Positions 55,391-63,937 of a stretch of DNA of 64,000 bases are shown here, piece after piece (the first letter of the stretch is position 1; each line of letters opens with the position of its first letter). Below the pieces are notes generated by a model. That model searched no databases. It was not told the origin of the DNA and saw only the letters and a list, made by a program, of their open reading frames with translations. Made by a program: the position numbers and the translations under genes. The DNA lies in the NCBI GenBank assembly GCA_964441285.1, contig CAYTUK010000001.1, forward strand, positions 232,563 through 296,562. The letters are read 5' to 3'. This DNA comes from S010-25 sp964441285 (GTDB lineage: Bacteria; Pseudomonadota; Gammaproteobacteria; SZUA-229).

Positions 55391-56074
55391 ATGTATATAA
55401 GGCGTTTTTTTTTACTTTGTGTGGTCCTTACGCCGACGACCATCGTGGTTGCTGCGGATTATGTTAGTGGATTCAGTGATGGCTTAATGCATGTTCCAGG
55501 CAGTCAATCAGGATTTGTTTCTGCGAATGACTACAATCCCTGGGCTGTGCCGCAGTTGCCTGTTTTGCCGCGTTATTCTGCTGTGCAGAAAACAGATGCA
55601 GGATTATCGGCAGGTCTTAAACCAAGCGTAAGTAATCCTTATCAGAGCAGCGTGTATCAGCGAAGAAATTATAATCCATATTATCAATCTGCGACTGTGC
55701 GCCAACACTATTCGTTAAAATACAACCAAAAATATAGTCCGAGGACAGCGCCAGACATTAATGCACCTCAACCCCGTTATGCGTTTCGCCAGCCATCACG
55801 TTATGTTACACCAGGTATACTTGAGGCATTAAAGAAACAGCAAATGCGGATGCAACAAACACGCTTGCCCAGACAATATAATTATTACCAGAAAAACCGC
55901 AATAATCAAAATTTAACCGGGAGAGAGTTTAATTCTCCTGCAATGCTAGCGAATGCACCATTGTCATATCAAAGTGAATCGCTACCAATGGGATTATCAG
56001 GTCGAAATTATAACTATAACCGTAACTTTAATCCGTTTAACTTTGAGCCATTTGGTAATTTCACTCCATACTGA
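55391..56074 (+). CDS. Secreted Tyr/Asn/Gln-rich low-complexity protein
   Basis: A 227-residue protein with signal peptide (FFLLCVVLTPTTIVVAADYV). The mature part is dominated by Tyr, Asn, Gln, Pro and Arg, with NPYQSSVYQRRNYNPYYQS, QYNYYQKNRNNQNLTG and YNYNRNFNPFNFEPFGNFTP. The composition and YNPY-type motifs recall coat proteins of periplasmic sulfur globules and other self-assembling envelope proteins, but it lacks the Gly content of SgpA/SgpB. The comparison is by composition only. It sits between a Pro-rich protein and a LolA-like protein. Confidence 0.65.
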   Translation: MYIRRFFLLCVVLTPTTIVVAADYVSGFSDGLMHVPGSQSGFVSANDYNPWAVPQLPVLPRYSAVQKTDAGLSAGLKPSVSNPYQSSVYQRRNYNPYYQSATVRQHYSLKYNQKYSPRTAPDINAPQPRYAFRQPSRYVTPGILEALKKQQMRMQQTRLPRQYNYYQKNRNNQNLTGREFNSPAMLANAPLSYQSESLPMGLSGRNYNYNRNFNPFNFEPFGNFTPY

Positions 56075-56155
56075 GTCGCTACAAAATTAATTTGATGCAA
56101 GACATTGTTGTATGATTTTATTGTAGATGATTTTGCACTACTTTTAAACTTAAAA

Positions 56156-56923
56156 ATGACTATTCAGAAAACGGTTTTATTGATCAGTGCAATTTTTTTT
56201 AGTGTTATGACCAGTCGTGCGTCTGCGATTTCATTTACGGCGGATGCAGTGCAAATTCACGGCAAGCAGATCAGTCATGCGAAGCTGTTCTGGCAGGGTG
56301 ATCGTGTTCGCTTTGAGTACCTGATAAAAGGTGTGCCAATGGTGCAGATCTTTGATATGTTAAAAAATAAAGTGATCTGGCTGAATACTAAAGACAGATT
56401 TTATCTTGAAAAAAAACTGCCGACATCTGAAAAAATGCAGTTGGAGATAAAAACGAGTAAAACCTATAATCCGTGTAAGCAATTTCAGCAAGCGAGCTGT
56501 TTACATCTGAAGAAAGCAAAAGTGAATGGACGTGAAGCAGACGAATGGTTAATCACGCTAACGAATCATGGCCGAGATTACCATGTTTTTCAGTGGATAG
56601 ATCAACGTTACAAAACCCTGCTACGACAGGAAAACCCGGATGGTTCAGCGCTGAATGTTAAGATTACGGATAATCAAGTGATCAACGGGCGTAAAACCCG
56701 CAAACTGGATATGTACGCTTTTTCTGCCAATGGTCAGCGAACACATGGTATTCAGTGGTATGACAATGCGCTGAATGTTGTAGTAAGGCAACAGTACCGG
56801 AACAATATTATTGATGAATTGAGACATATCAAGGTGCGGAAAATAAAACAGACTATGTTTGTTATTCCTAAAGGCTATAAGCCTTATAGCAAGTCAGTGC
56901 AGATGGTGAAACAGGCTGAATAA
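56156..56923 (+). CDS. LolA/DUF4412-like periplasmic protein
   Basis: The ATG at 56156 gives a clean signal peptide (TVLLISAIFFSVMTSRASA); a frame from 56105 would add 17 residues. The 255-residue protein shows SFTADAVQIHGKQISHAKLF, DRVRFEYLIKGVPMVQIFDM and KNKVIWLNTKDRFYLEKKL, a half-barrel pattern like LolA and DUF4412 outer-membrane lipoprotein-sorting relatives. A Cys pair (NPCKQFQQASCLHL) may be a disulfide. RND proteins with LolA-like partners elsewhere move lipids. A lipid or hydrophobic cargo is an inference. Confidence 0.68.
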   Translation: MTIQKTVLLISAIFFSVMTSRASAISFTADAVQIHGKQISHAKLFWQGDRVRFEYLIKGVPMVQIFDMLKNKVIWLNTKDRFYLEKKLPTSEKMQLEIKTSKTYNPCKQFQQASCLHLKKAKVNGREADEWLITLTNHGRDYHVFQWIDQRYKTLLRQENPDGSALNVKITDNQVINGRKTRKLDMYAFSANGQRTHGIQWYDNALNVVVRQQYRNNIIDELRHIKVRKIKQTMFVIPKGYKPYSKSVQMVKQAE

Positions 56924-56975
56924 TTCATTTGGCCAGGATTTATACATCTAATTACTTTACAGGCAGGCAATATTT

Positions 56976-57608
56976 ATGTTGACAGTTGTGGGAAATTTAA
57001 AGGGCGGAACGGGTAAAAGTACCGTGGCGTTTAATTTATCGGTCTGGCTGGCGTATGAAAAAGCAGGTGTAAAAGCGTTTGATCTGGATCCACAATGTAC
57101 CTTGTTAGACGTTTGTGAAGTGCGCCAGGAAGATGGTTTTGAACCCACATTTGAGGTTTCATCCGATCTTGACATGTTGCTAGAGCTAGTGGATGACAAG
57201 CAGTGTAAACAACCTCTGATTGTCGATATGAGTGCGAGCAACATGTCTGCAATGGAGGCAGCGATTTCAATCGCAGATCGAATTTTAATACCAGTTCAAC
57301 CTAGTCAGGCAGATATCTGGTCAACACAACGGTTTTTAAAAATTGTGGCGAATAACCTGAATAAAAGCAATAACACGGAAGTGCTCGGTTTTATTAATCG
57401 TGCGGATACACATCGAGGCATTCGTGAAACTGATGAAGCTGAACAGGCACTGCAAATGTTGCAGGGCATCAAAGCATTAGATATACGTTTGTATCAGCGT
57501 ACAGCTTATCGACGTTCTTTTAGTGAGGGGCTGGCTGTGTTTGAGCTGGATCCAATGGGTAAAGCATCACAGGAAATGAAAAAACTGGCAGCAATGCTGA
57601 GCAAGTAG
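56976..57608 (+). CDS. Orphan ParA/MinD-family positioning ATPase
   Basis: A 210-residue ATPase with deviant Walker A KGGTGKST (signature Lys9), DLDPQCTLLDVCE (Walker A'), and VDMSASNMSAMEAA (Walker B). QPSQADIWSTQRFLKIV and GFINRADTHRGIRETDEAE are ParA-specific. No ParB gene lies beside it, so it is one of the orphan ParA proteins that place cargo such as carboxysomes or chemosensory clusters over the nucleoid. The cargo here is expected to be the structure built by the surrounding genes. Possible partners are the Lys-rich tails of the pump and of the coiled-coil protein. Confidence 0.88.
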   Translation: MLTVVGNLKGGTGKSTVAFNLSVWLAYEKAGVKAFDLDPQCTLLDVCEVRQEDGFEPTFEVSSDLDMLLELVDDKQCKQPLIVDMSASNMSAMEAAISIADRILIPVQPSQADIWSTQRFLKIVANNLNKSNNTEVLGFINRADTHRGIRETDEAEQALQMLQGIKALDIRLYQRTAYRRSFSEGLAVFELDPMGKASQEMKKLAAMLSK

Positions 57609-57642
57609 ATTCAGATAAAAATTGTTATAAATGGGGTTGAAT

Positions 57643-58599
57643 ATGAGATTTTTTCGCTGGTTGCTAAGCAATATTCTGCTGATTATTATCATAATTGGCT
57701 TAAGTTATACCTATGTGTACTGGGGGAACTTAACGGGTTCCAGCACCCCGGTGAGTAAAGCCATTAGCTATTTATCAAATAAATTTGTCGATGTACGGGA
57801 ATTTGTTAATGCTATAAAAGTGAAAAAGTTGTCAGGAGATCATCCATCCGACAATGCAACGCATACTACTGCCGGACAGTCTGCATTAGCTCATGCTTCC
57901 ATGTCTCACTCACCGGCATCAGAAGAGACCCCGCAGCAGCCGATACAGATTCAACCAGTGACAATTAGTTATAGCCACAATCATCAGCGCATACAACAGA
58001 ATTCAAATGGGCAGATATTGAGAAGTCATAAAGATACTGGCGTAAACAATCTACTTCTTTCATCAGCTAAAAGCACTTCTGCACGACAGAGCATAGTTAA
58101 AAAGAAGCCAGTTATGCCGGCTGTTAAAACCAGAAACAAACTGGCTGATATGCATAGAAACAGCTTAAAAAATTCTGCGCAGAAATCACCGCCAGCCAGT
58201 GCCAGGAAAAGCAGTATCAGGAAAAACTCAAAAGCTGTAGAAAAGCTGCATAGTAGCAGTGCTAAAGATAACACGACTGCCCTGACGCCGGATGCAATAC
58301 GCGCCATCTGGATGGCAGCGCGAAAATCTTTTTACCGGCGTGATTATGTGCAATCTGAAAAACAATATAAACATGTTATTTCAATAACAAAGAATAATTT
58401 TGACGCTTATGGTGAACTGGGAAATGTTTATTTTAATCAGGGCAAAAATAACCAGGCAGCCGATGCGTATATGAATGCAGCCGTTATACTTGTAAAACAG
58501 GGGCAGATTAATCGTGCGCGTGGTTTACTGGGTTTAATGCAGTATCTGGATAAAGGGAAAGCACAAAAATTAAGGCAGAAAATTGATGCTGCTCAATAA
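57643..58599 (+). CDS. Inner-membrane-anchored TPR protein
   Basis: The ATG at 57643 (or 57631) begins with a single helix (WLLSNILLIIIIIGLSYTYV). A low-complexity Ser/Lys/His-rich linker of about 150 residues follows. Two to three TPR repeats end the protein (AARKSFYRRDYVQSEKQYKH, AYGELGNVYFNQGKNNQAAD, AYMNAAVILVKQGQINRAR). TPR modules bind partner proteins, so it may be a scaffold in the same membrane complex. The linker is long enough to span the periplasm, but orientation is not certain. Confidence 0.72.
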   Translation: MRFFRWLLSNILLIIIIIGLSYTYVYWGNLTGSSTPVSKAISYLSNKFVDVREFVNAIKVKKLSGDHPSDNATHTTAGQSALAHASMSHSPASEETPQQPIQIQPVTISYSHNHQRIQQNSNGQILRSHKDTGVNNLLLSSAKSTSARQSIVKKKPVMPAVKTRNKLADMHRNSLKNSAQKSPPASARKSSIRKNSKAVEKLHSSSAKDNTTALTPDAIRAIWMAARKSFYRRDYVQSEKQYKHVISITKNNFDAYGELGNVYFNQGKNNQAADAYMNAAVILVKQGQINRARGLLGLMQYLDKGKAQKLRQKIDAAQ

Positions 58600-58622
58600 T
58601 TCAGAATTAATAGAGGTTTAGA

Positions 58623-59213
58623 ATGTTCTATTCGTTACGTAACTTATTTGCCCTGATTGGTCTGGTTGTAGTGATTACTGCAATTTATATGGCGGTTAGA
58701 TTTGGCCCCATGATAGAGAAGGCGAACATGCTGGATAAAAAAGCTGCTAATGTCTACCTGGATATGGGGTTGAAAGTTTTAAAGACGGGGAATGCGGCTG
58801 AGGCAACAGTGTGGAAAGTACCTGTTGCTGAAGGTTTGAGCCCTAAAGATGTTGAAGAAACCATGCGTCTGGTTGCTAATGAGCATAATATAAAAAATGT
58901 TGGTGAATTGCCGTTATCGGAACAGGTAACAAAAATGACGGGTAAGCCCAGTCGATTTTTTAAAATTTATATGTTTTGTAACCCAGTGACTGCGGCTAAA
59001 ATGTTGCAATACAGTGATGCGTATTCAGCCTATTTACCCTGTCGTATTGCAATGGTTGAAGATAAAAAAGGTCAGTTAGCGTTGTACTCCCTTAACATGG
59101 ACGCAATGATCTACGGTGGACGGCCATTGCCACCTGCACTAAAAAAAGAGGCAATAAAAGTGAAAAAAACTATTCTTGATATTATGCACCGAGGTGCGAT
59201 AGGCGATTTTTAA
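58623..59213 (+). CDS. Membrane-anchored DUF302-like protein
   Basis: A 196-residue protein with an N-terminal helix (NLFALIGLVVVITAIYMAV). The C-terminal half has FFKIYMFCNPVTAAKMLQYS and YLPCRIAMVEDKKGQLALYS, the conserved CNP...LPCR pattern of DUF302. DUF302 proteins are periplasmic or membrane-associated and of uncertain function, with proposals of lipid or redox roles. It follows the TPR gene by 23 bases and precedes the next gene by one base, so it is coupled to the cluster. Confidence 0.75.
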   Translation: MFYSLRNLFALIGLVVVITAIYMAVRFGPMIEKANMLDKKAANVYLDMGLKVLKTGNAAEATVWKVPVAEGLSPKDVEETMRLVANEHNIKNVGELPLSEQVTKMTGKPSRFFKIYMFCNPVTAAKMLQYSDAYSAYLPCRIAMVEDKKGQLALYSLNMDAMIYGGRPLPPALKKEAIKVKKTILDIMHRGAIGDF

Positions 59214-59214
59214 T

Positions 59215-60330
59215 ATGACTGATAATAAAAATATAACTGATAAAGAGAAAACGCCATCGGTAAAACTGAAGCCGGTTAATGCCGAAGCCAAAATAAAGAC
59301 CAAAGCTGCTAGCGTTGCAACTGGTCGGCGTAAAGTTAATAGCAGTCAGGAGGTGGTTAAAGCAACTAAAAAGAAGGCGGCTACAAAAAAGACAGACGTG
59401 AAGAGAACTATGGCAGAAATAAAGGCCGCCGATGATGCAATTAAGTCACAAAAAAGTATTGATAGTTTAAAAGCGCGTGCGCGCGAGGCTAAATTACGTG
59501 CACAGAAAAAAATTCTTGAAAAATCCTTTGTCAGCGATCCACCTGTTGATCCGCTTGAGCGACTGGCGAATACTTTTCACCAGAGTGCGCGGCGTTGGGA
59601 GATGGTGGTGTACCCGTCACTATTTGCTTTTATACTGCTGGCGGGGTACGGTTTTTTTCTGATCTATCGATTAACGCATGATATATCAATACTGTCACGT
59701 TCAGTAACGCGGATGGCTACTATTGTATCGGACTCAATTCCAAAAATGACTCAAGATATGGGAATCATGACGGGCAGTATGAACCATATGACGAATAATA
59801 TTCAGAGTATGTCGGGTGATGTTAAAAGTATGACAACAGAAATAAACGCGATGTCTGGACAGATGAACACCCTGACCCCGCTCAGTAAAAATATTTCTAA
59901 TATGACTGGAACTATGAATGAAATGAATCGGTCAGTTTATGGTATGCAACGGAGTATGGGTGGCATGAACCGAACCATTTCCAGTGGGCCATTGGGGATG
60001 ATGAATGATATGATGCCAATGTCATCGCGTACAAATGTGATGCCACGATTGCCACCACCAACCTATCGACAACCCTGGGAGATTCGTCGGCCTTATCTAA
60101 GAAAACCCGTTCCTGCTCCTGCGGTGAAAGCTAAAACAGCAACGATGGAACAGCCAGTTATTAATAAAGGACTGAAGAGAAATAATGTCGATACGAAAAC
60201 TAAAACTCTCAAACCGATGCAGTTTTTACCACAGCGACCTGTTGGGCAGCAAGAAAGTTTACGAAAACCGGCCATCAATGGTTCAGGCTTAACCTACCAC
60301 CAAATAGTTGCAGCGAGAAGGAGCCAGTAA
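59215..60330 (+). CDS. Single-pass membrane protein with Lys-rich cytoplasmic tail and Met-rich coiled coil
   Basis: A 371-residue protein with three zones. Residues 1-125 are Lys/Ala/Thr-rich and helical (KATKKKAATKKTDVKRTMAE), like the tail of the RND pump. A helix at about 145-165 (YPSLFAFILLAGYGFFLIY) crosses the membrane. Residues 170-270 repeat Met every few positions in MTQDMGIMTGSMNHMTNNIQ and MSGQMNTLTPLSKNISNMTG, suggesting a coiled coil or metal-rich rod. A Pro/Arg-rich end follows. I do not recognise it. It starts one base after the DUF302 gene. Confidence 0.75.
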   Translation: MTDNKNITDKEKTPSVKLKPVNAEAKIKTKAASVATGRRKVNSSQEVVKATKKKAATKKTDVKRTMAEIKAADDAIKSQKSIDSLKARAREAKLRAQKKILEKSFVSDPPVDPLERLANTFHQSARRWEMVVYPSLFAFILLAGYGFFLIYRLTHDISILSRSVTRMATIVSDSIPKMTQDMGIMTGSMNHMTNNIQSMSGDVKSMTTEINAMSGQMNTLTPLSKNISNMTGTMNEMNRSVYGMQRSMGGMNRTISSGPLGMMNDMMPMSSRTNVMPRLPPPTYRQPWEIRRPYLRKPVPAPAVKAKTATMEQPVINKGLKRNNVDTKTKTLKPMQFLPQRPVGQQESLRKPAINGSGLTYHQIVAARRSQ

Positions 60331-60331
60331 A

Positions 60332-61810
60332 ATGTTGAATCGTCCTGAGAAATCCATTCGCGACCGCCTTGCCAAGTTGGAGTCTCATCTAAAAAATGAA
60401 AACCCATTGCTCCTTGATACGGTTATTCGGTTTAAAAAACTTGATAGTGTGGCCTATAAAATGGGTCTACTGGATACGGACGATTCGTATGCTACCAATA
60501 TTCCCTGGTGGCCACTGGTTTCGATACTGGGAACTTTTTCGGCGGGGAAATCCTCTTTCATCAACCGTTTTCTGGGCGGTAAATTGCAGCTAACAGGTAA
60601 TCAGGCAGTGGATGATAAATTTACTGTGATTACTTATAGCAATAGCAATGAAAACCGTGTGTTGCCTGGTATTGCATTAAATAGTGATCCACGTTTTCCA
60701 TTTTATCAGATGAGTGATGAAATCGATAAAGTTGCCAGTGGCGAAGGTCGTCGGATTGATGCGTATTTGCAAATGAAAACCTCTAATTCAGAAAAATTGA
60801 GTGGAAAAATTTTTATTGATTCCCCTGGATTTGATGCCGATGATCAGCGCAATGCGATTTTACGTTTAACTGATCACATTGTCGATCTGTCAGATCTGGT
60901 GCTGGTGTTTTTTGATGCGCGCCATCCTGAGCCGGGTGCAATGCAGCATACGCTGGATCATCTTGTGGGGAACACGATTAGTCGCAGTGATTCAGAAAAG
61001 TTTCTTTATATATTGAACCAGATTGATACTGCTGCACAGGAGGATAACCCGGAAGCAGTGGTTGCAGCCTGGCAGCGAGCACTCGCTGCAAAAGGCTTGA
61101 CCGCAGGACGTTTTTACACCATTTATAATAAAGAGGTTGCAGTACCCATTGAAGATGAATCGGTCAGGGTACGGTTCGAATCAAAATGTGACCATGATAT
61201 GGCTGCAATTGTAGAACGTATTCATCAGGTGGAAGTTGAACGCTCTTACCGTATTATTGGTGCGCTGGAAAATGTTGCGAATGATATTGAATCCCAGGTT
61301 GTGCCCGTTGTTAGAAAGGCAATGGCCAGCTGGATGCGACTGGTATTAACGCTGGATGCGATTGCCTTCGGTGTCATCCTGACGCTGATGTTTGTGTTGA
61401 GTCAGTGGGTGGATCCGTGGACATTATTTTCGTTTAATTTTTCTACGAATGAAATTAGTTCTGTTATTAAAGTGGCTTTTATTGCAGTGGTATTTTTTAG
61501 TGTGCATTTCAATATGCGCCAGTATGCAGCAAAAAGAATTGCCGGTAAATTAAAGATAAAAACGATTGCGGGTAATGTGCGTAAGGCATTTATTAAAAAC
61601 ACGCACTTTATGCGCAGTATTTTTCGACCTGTTCCAGCGGGTTGGACAATGCGTTCAAGACGCGCATTGCAGGAGGTTATTGCAGATGCCAGCGGGTTTA
61701 TTCAGACCATGAATGATCGCTACACGCGGCCATCGGGTATTGAGCAGCCATCATCTGATCCGGTATCGCCCGACGACGGAGCGAGTGTTGAAATATTAAA
61801 GGCCAGTTAA
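60332..61810 (+). CDS. Dynamin-like GTPase with two membrane helices
   Basis: A 492-residue GTPase. Its G domain has P-loop LGTFSAGKSSFINRFL (near residue 65), switch region around TGNQAVDDKFTVITY, G3 FIDSPGFDADDQRN and G4 NQID. The phrase FDARHPEPG follows G3, as in dynamin/EHD relatives. Two helices near the C terminus (LDAIAFGVILTLMFVL and VIKVAFIAVVFFSVHF) tie it to the inner membrane. Bacterial dynamins bend, fuse or repair membranes. The start at 60332 (GGAG upstream) is adjacent to the previous stop. Its place in this operon suggests membrane remodelling for the exported structure. Confidence 0.87.
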   Translation: MLNRPEKSIRDRLAKLESHLKNENPLLLDTVIRFKKLDSVAYKMGLLDTDDSYATNIPWWPLVSILGTFSAGKSSFINRFLGGKLQLTGNQAVDDKFTVITYSNSNENRVLPGIALNSDPRFPFYQMSDEIDKVASGEGRRIDAYLQMKTSNSEKLSGKIFIDSPGFDADDQRNAILRLTDHIVDLSDLVLVFFDARHPEPGAMQHTLDHLVGNTISRSDSEKFLYILNQIDTAAQEDNPEAVVAAWQRALAAKGLTAGRFYTIYNKEVAVPIEDESVRVRFESKCDHDMAAIVERIHQVEVERSYRIIGALENVANDIESQVVPVVRKAMASWMRLVLTLDAIAFGVILTLMFVLSQWVDPWTLFSFNFSTNEISSVIKVAFIAVVFFSVHFNMRQYAAKRIAGKLKIKTIAGNVRKAFIKNTHFMRSIFRPVPAGWTMRSRRALQEVIADASGFIQTMNDRYTRPSGIEQPSSDPVSPDDGASVEILKAS

Positions 61811-61850
61811 TAAGCATTAATAATCATTGATGATGGTCGGCGCTATAAAA

Positions 61851-62738
61851 CTAGCGAGGTAACAGATTATCCGCTTTTGTTCTTTTTCTTGCGAGTGCCT
61901 GGCCCAGTTTAACTTCATTACCAGTCTGTATAGAAGGGTCTAACTGTATGTGGTTATCAGCCAGAACAATCACTGTTGAGCCTAGATTGAATCGCCCCAT
62001 CTCTTCGCCGCGTTGTAATATAATATTTTTATCGGCATAGTCAAAGTGGGTAATGGTTCTGCCACGACTGCGAATAATGCCTTTATGCCAGACCGTTTCC
62101 ATCGCGGAAACATTTATTGCGCCGACCAGTATCATCACCATCGGGCCATCTTCGGTGTCAAAATAACAGACACAGCGTTCGTTCCTGGCAAATAGACCAG
62201 GTATGGTATTGACAGTGAAACTTGCCACACTGAACAGGCGGCCTGGTATATAAATCATCTTTTTGAGTTTGCCGTTAACCGGCATATGAATGCGGTGGTA
62301 ATCACGCGGTGATAAATATAAGGTAGCAAAACTGCCATTATAGAAATAGTTTTCTAACTCCCTGTCGCCACCGAGTAAGCTTAGCAAACTGTAATCGCAG
62401 CCTTTTGCCTGAAACACCAGGCCGTCTTTAATCGCCCTGGCCTGGCTGATAGCGCCATCGACCGGACATATCCAGTTATTTGTATCTGCATCCAGAGGGC
62501 GGCACTCAGCTTTAAGTGCGCGAGTAAAAAAAGCATTGAGATGCCTGTAGGCATACTTATCCTCCTCGACAGCCTCATGCATTTTTACCGGATTCAGCCG
62601 CGTGTAAGTGCGGATGATAAAATTTTTGAGCGGCGGGTAATGAATGCGAGCGCCCTTAAACATTAACCATGAAATGGCATGATGGGGTAGTACATAAAAA
62701 GGTAGCGCTAATAATTTTTCTTTAAGTGACGCTTGCAT
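61851..62738 (-). CDS. psd: Phosphatidylserine decarboxylase proenzyme
   Basis: Makes phosphatidylethanolamine from phosphatidylserine at the inner membrane. The autocleavage site is the LGST in GRFNLGSTVIVLADN, where Ser becomes the pyruvoyl group. SPRDYHRIHMPVNGKLKKMI and FARNERCVCYFDTEDGPMVM are family blocks. The ATG at 62738 gives 295 residues; a TTG at 62744 would add two. It is convergent with the dynamin gene and divergent from prmB. Confidence 0.94.
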   Translation of the reverse strand: MQASLKEKLLALPFYVLPHHAISWLMFKGARIHYPPLKNFIIRTYTRLNPVKMHEAVEEDKYAYRHLNAFFTRALKAECRPLDADTNNWICPVDGAISQARAIKDGLVFQAKGCDYSLLSLLGGDRELENYFYNGSFATLYLSPRDYHRIHMPVNGKLKKMIYIPGRLFSVASFTVNTIPGLFARNERCVCYFDTEDGPMVMILVGAINVSAMETVWHKGIIRSRGRTITHFDYADKNIILQRGEEMGRFNLGSTVIVLADNHIQLDPSIQTGNEVKLGQALARKRTKADNLLPR

Positions 62739-62893
62739 GAACAATATTACCTGTATCCGGTCTGTTGTGTTTTTTTACCACCAGAGTTTCTCTGGAAAAG
62801 CGTATTATAAATCGTCCAGAGCTTATCTGGAAGATCTCGAATAAGTCATAATAGGTAGATGAACTGATCGGGTACTCCCTGTAGAATGCCGAC

Positions 62894-63889
62894 ATGACGA
62901 ACCAACCTGTTATAACGAATAAATTAGTGCTGATGAATAAACATGAAATTGCCAGTGAACTGTCAACTCTGCGAGATTTAATCCGCTGGGGGACCAGTCA
63001 GTTTAATGCGGCCGAGTTAAGTTTTACCCAGGGTATGCCAAATGCACTCGACGAAGCGGTTTATCTTTGTCTGAATGCGTTGCATTTACCGGTGGATTTT
63101 AGTGCCGACTATTTTGCTTGCACACTGACAATGGATGAACGCCTTGCGGTATTAGCCCTGTATCAGCAACGTATTGAAAAGCGTTTACCGGCAGCCTACA
63201 TTACCCATGAAGCCTGGTTTTGCGGATTGAGTTTTTACGTTGATGAACGTGTGCTGATTCCACGCTCACCCCTTGCAGAATTAATCCAGCAGCAATTTGA
63301 ACCGTGGGTTGCGCCAGCGCAGGTGCATTATATTCTTGATTTGTGTACAGGGAGTGCCTGTATTGCTGTTGCCTGCGCGTATGCTTTTGCTGATGCCGAA
63401 GTGGTGGGCAGTGATATATCAACCGATGCGCTGGCCGTTGCCAGAACCAATCAACAAAATCATGGGCTTGAAACACAGTTGCAGCTAGTCGAGTCTGACC
63501 TGTTTACTAACGTGCCCGCAAGACGCTATGACATCATTGTCAGTAATCCGCCCTATGTTTCACAACAGGAAATGCAGACATTAGCCACCGAGTTCGACCA
63601 CGAACCGGAGTTAGCACTCCAGGCCGGGGATGATGGTATGGATCTAGTTATCCCGATATTGCAGCAGGCCAGAGGCTTTTTATCTGACCACGGTGTTCTT
63701 GTGGTAGAAGTAGGTTACTCTCGGTCAGCGCTGGAAAAACTATTCCCTCAGGTGCCGTTTTGCTGGCTGGATTTTGAGCAGGGTGGTGAAGGGGTCTTTC
63801 TGCTTACCGTTGAGCAGATTGAGGCCTGTCAAAAGTGGTTTGATGAAGTATTTACAGCATGTCGCAGAAAAATAAACACAGGTTCATGA
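62894..63889 (+). CDS. prmB: Ribosomal protein L3 N5-glutamine methyltransferase PrmB
   Basis: Methylates a glutamine of ribosomal protein L3 using S-adenosylmethionine. After a helical N-terminal domain the enzyme shows RVLIPRSPLAELIQQQF, ILDLCTGSACIAVACAYAF (SAM site) and the catalytic SNPPYVSQQEM, and ends with the substrate-side block FLLTVEQIEACQ. ATG 62894 gives 331 residues; ATG 62933 gives 318, nearer the E. coli length. HemK/PrmC is the alternative, but RVLIPRSP and length favour PrmB. Confidence 0.92.
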   Translation: MTNQPVITNKLVLMNKHEIASELSTLRDLIRWGTSQFNAAELSFTQGMPNALDEAVYLCLNALHLPVDFSADYFACTLTMDERLAVLALYQQRIEKRLPAAYITHEAWFCGLSFYVDERVLIPRSPLAELIQQQFEPWVAPAQVHYILDLCTGSACIAVACAYAFADAEVVGSDISTDALAVARTNQQNHGLETQLQLVESDLFTNVPARRYDIIVSNPPYVSQQEMQTLATEFDHEPELALQAGDDGMDLVIPILQQARGFLSDHGVLVVEVGYSRSALEKLFPQVPFCWLDFEQGGEGVFLLTVEQIEACQKWFDEVFTACRRKINTGS

Positions 63890-63937
63890 CACGTAACTAC
63901 TCAGCGTATATATATCTTTAACATCAGTTACTTGCTC

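Noticed and set aside
59300..59520. Lys-rich N terminus of the coiled-coil protein as a DNA-binding histone
   Set aside because: Composition alone does not show DNA binding; it is kept as a description only.
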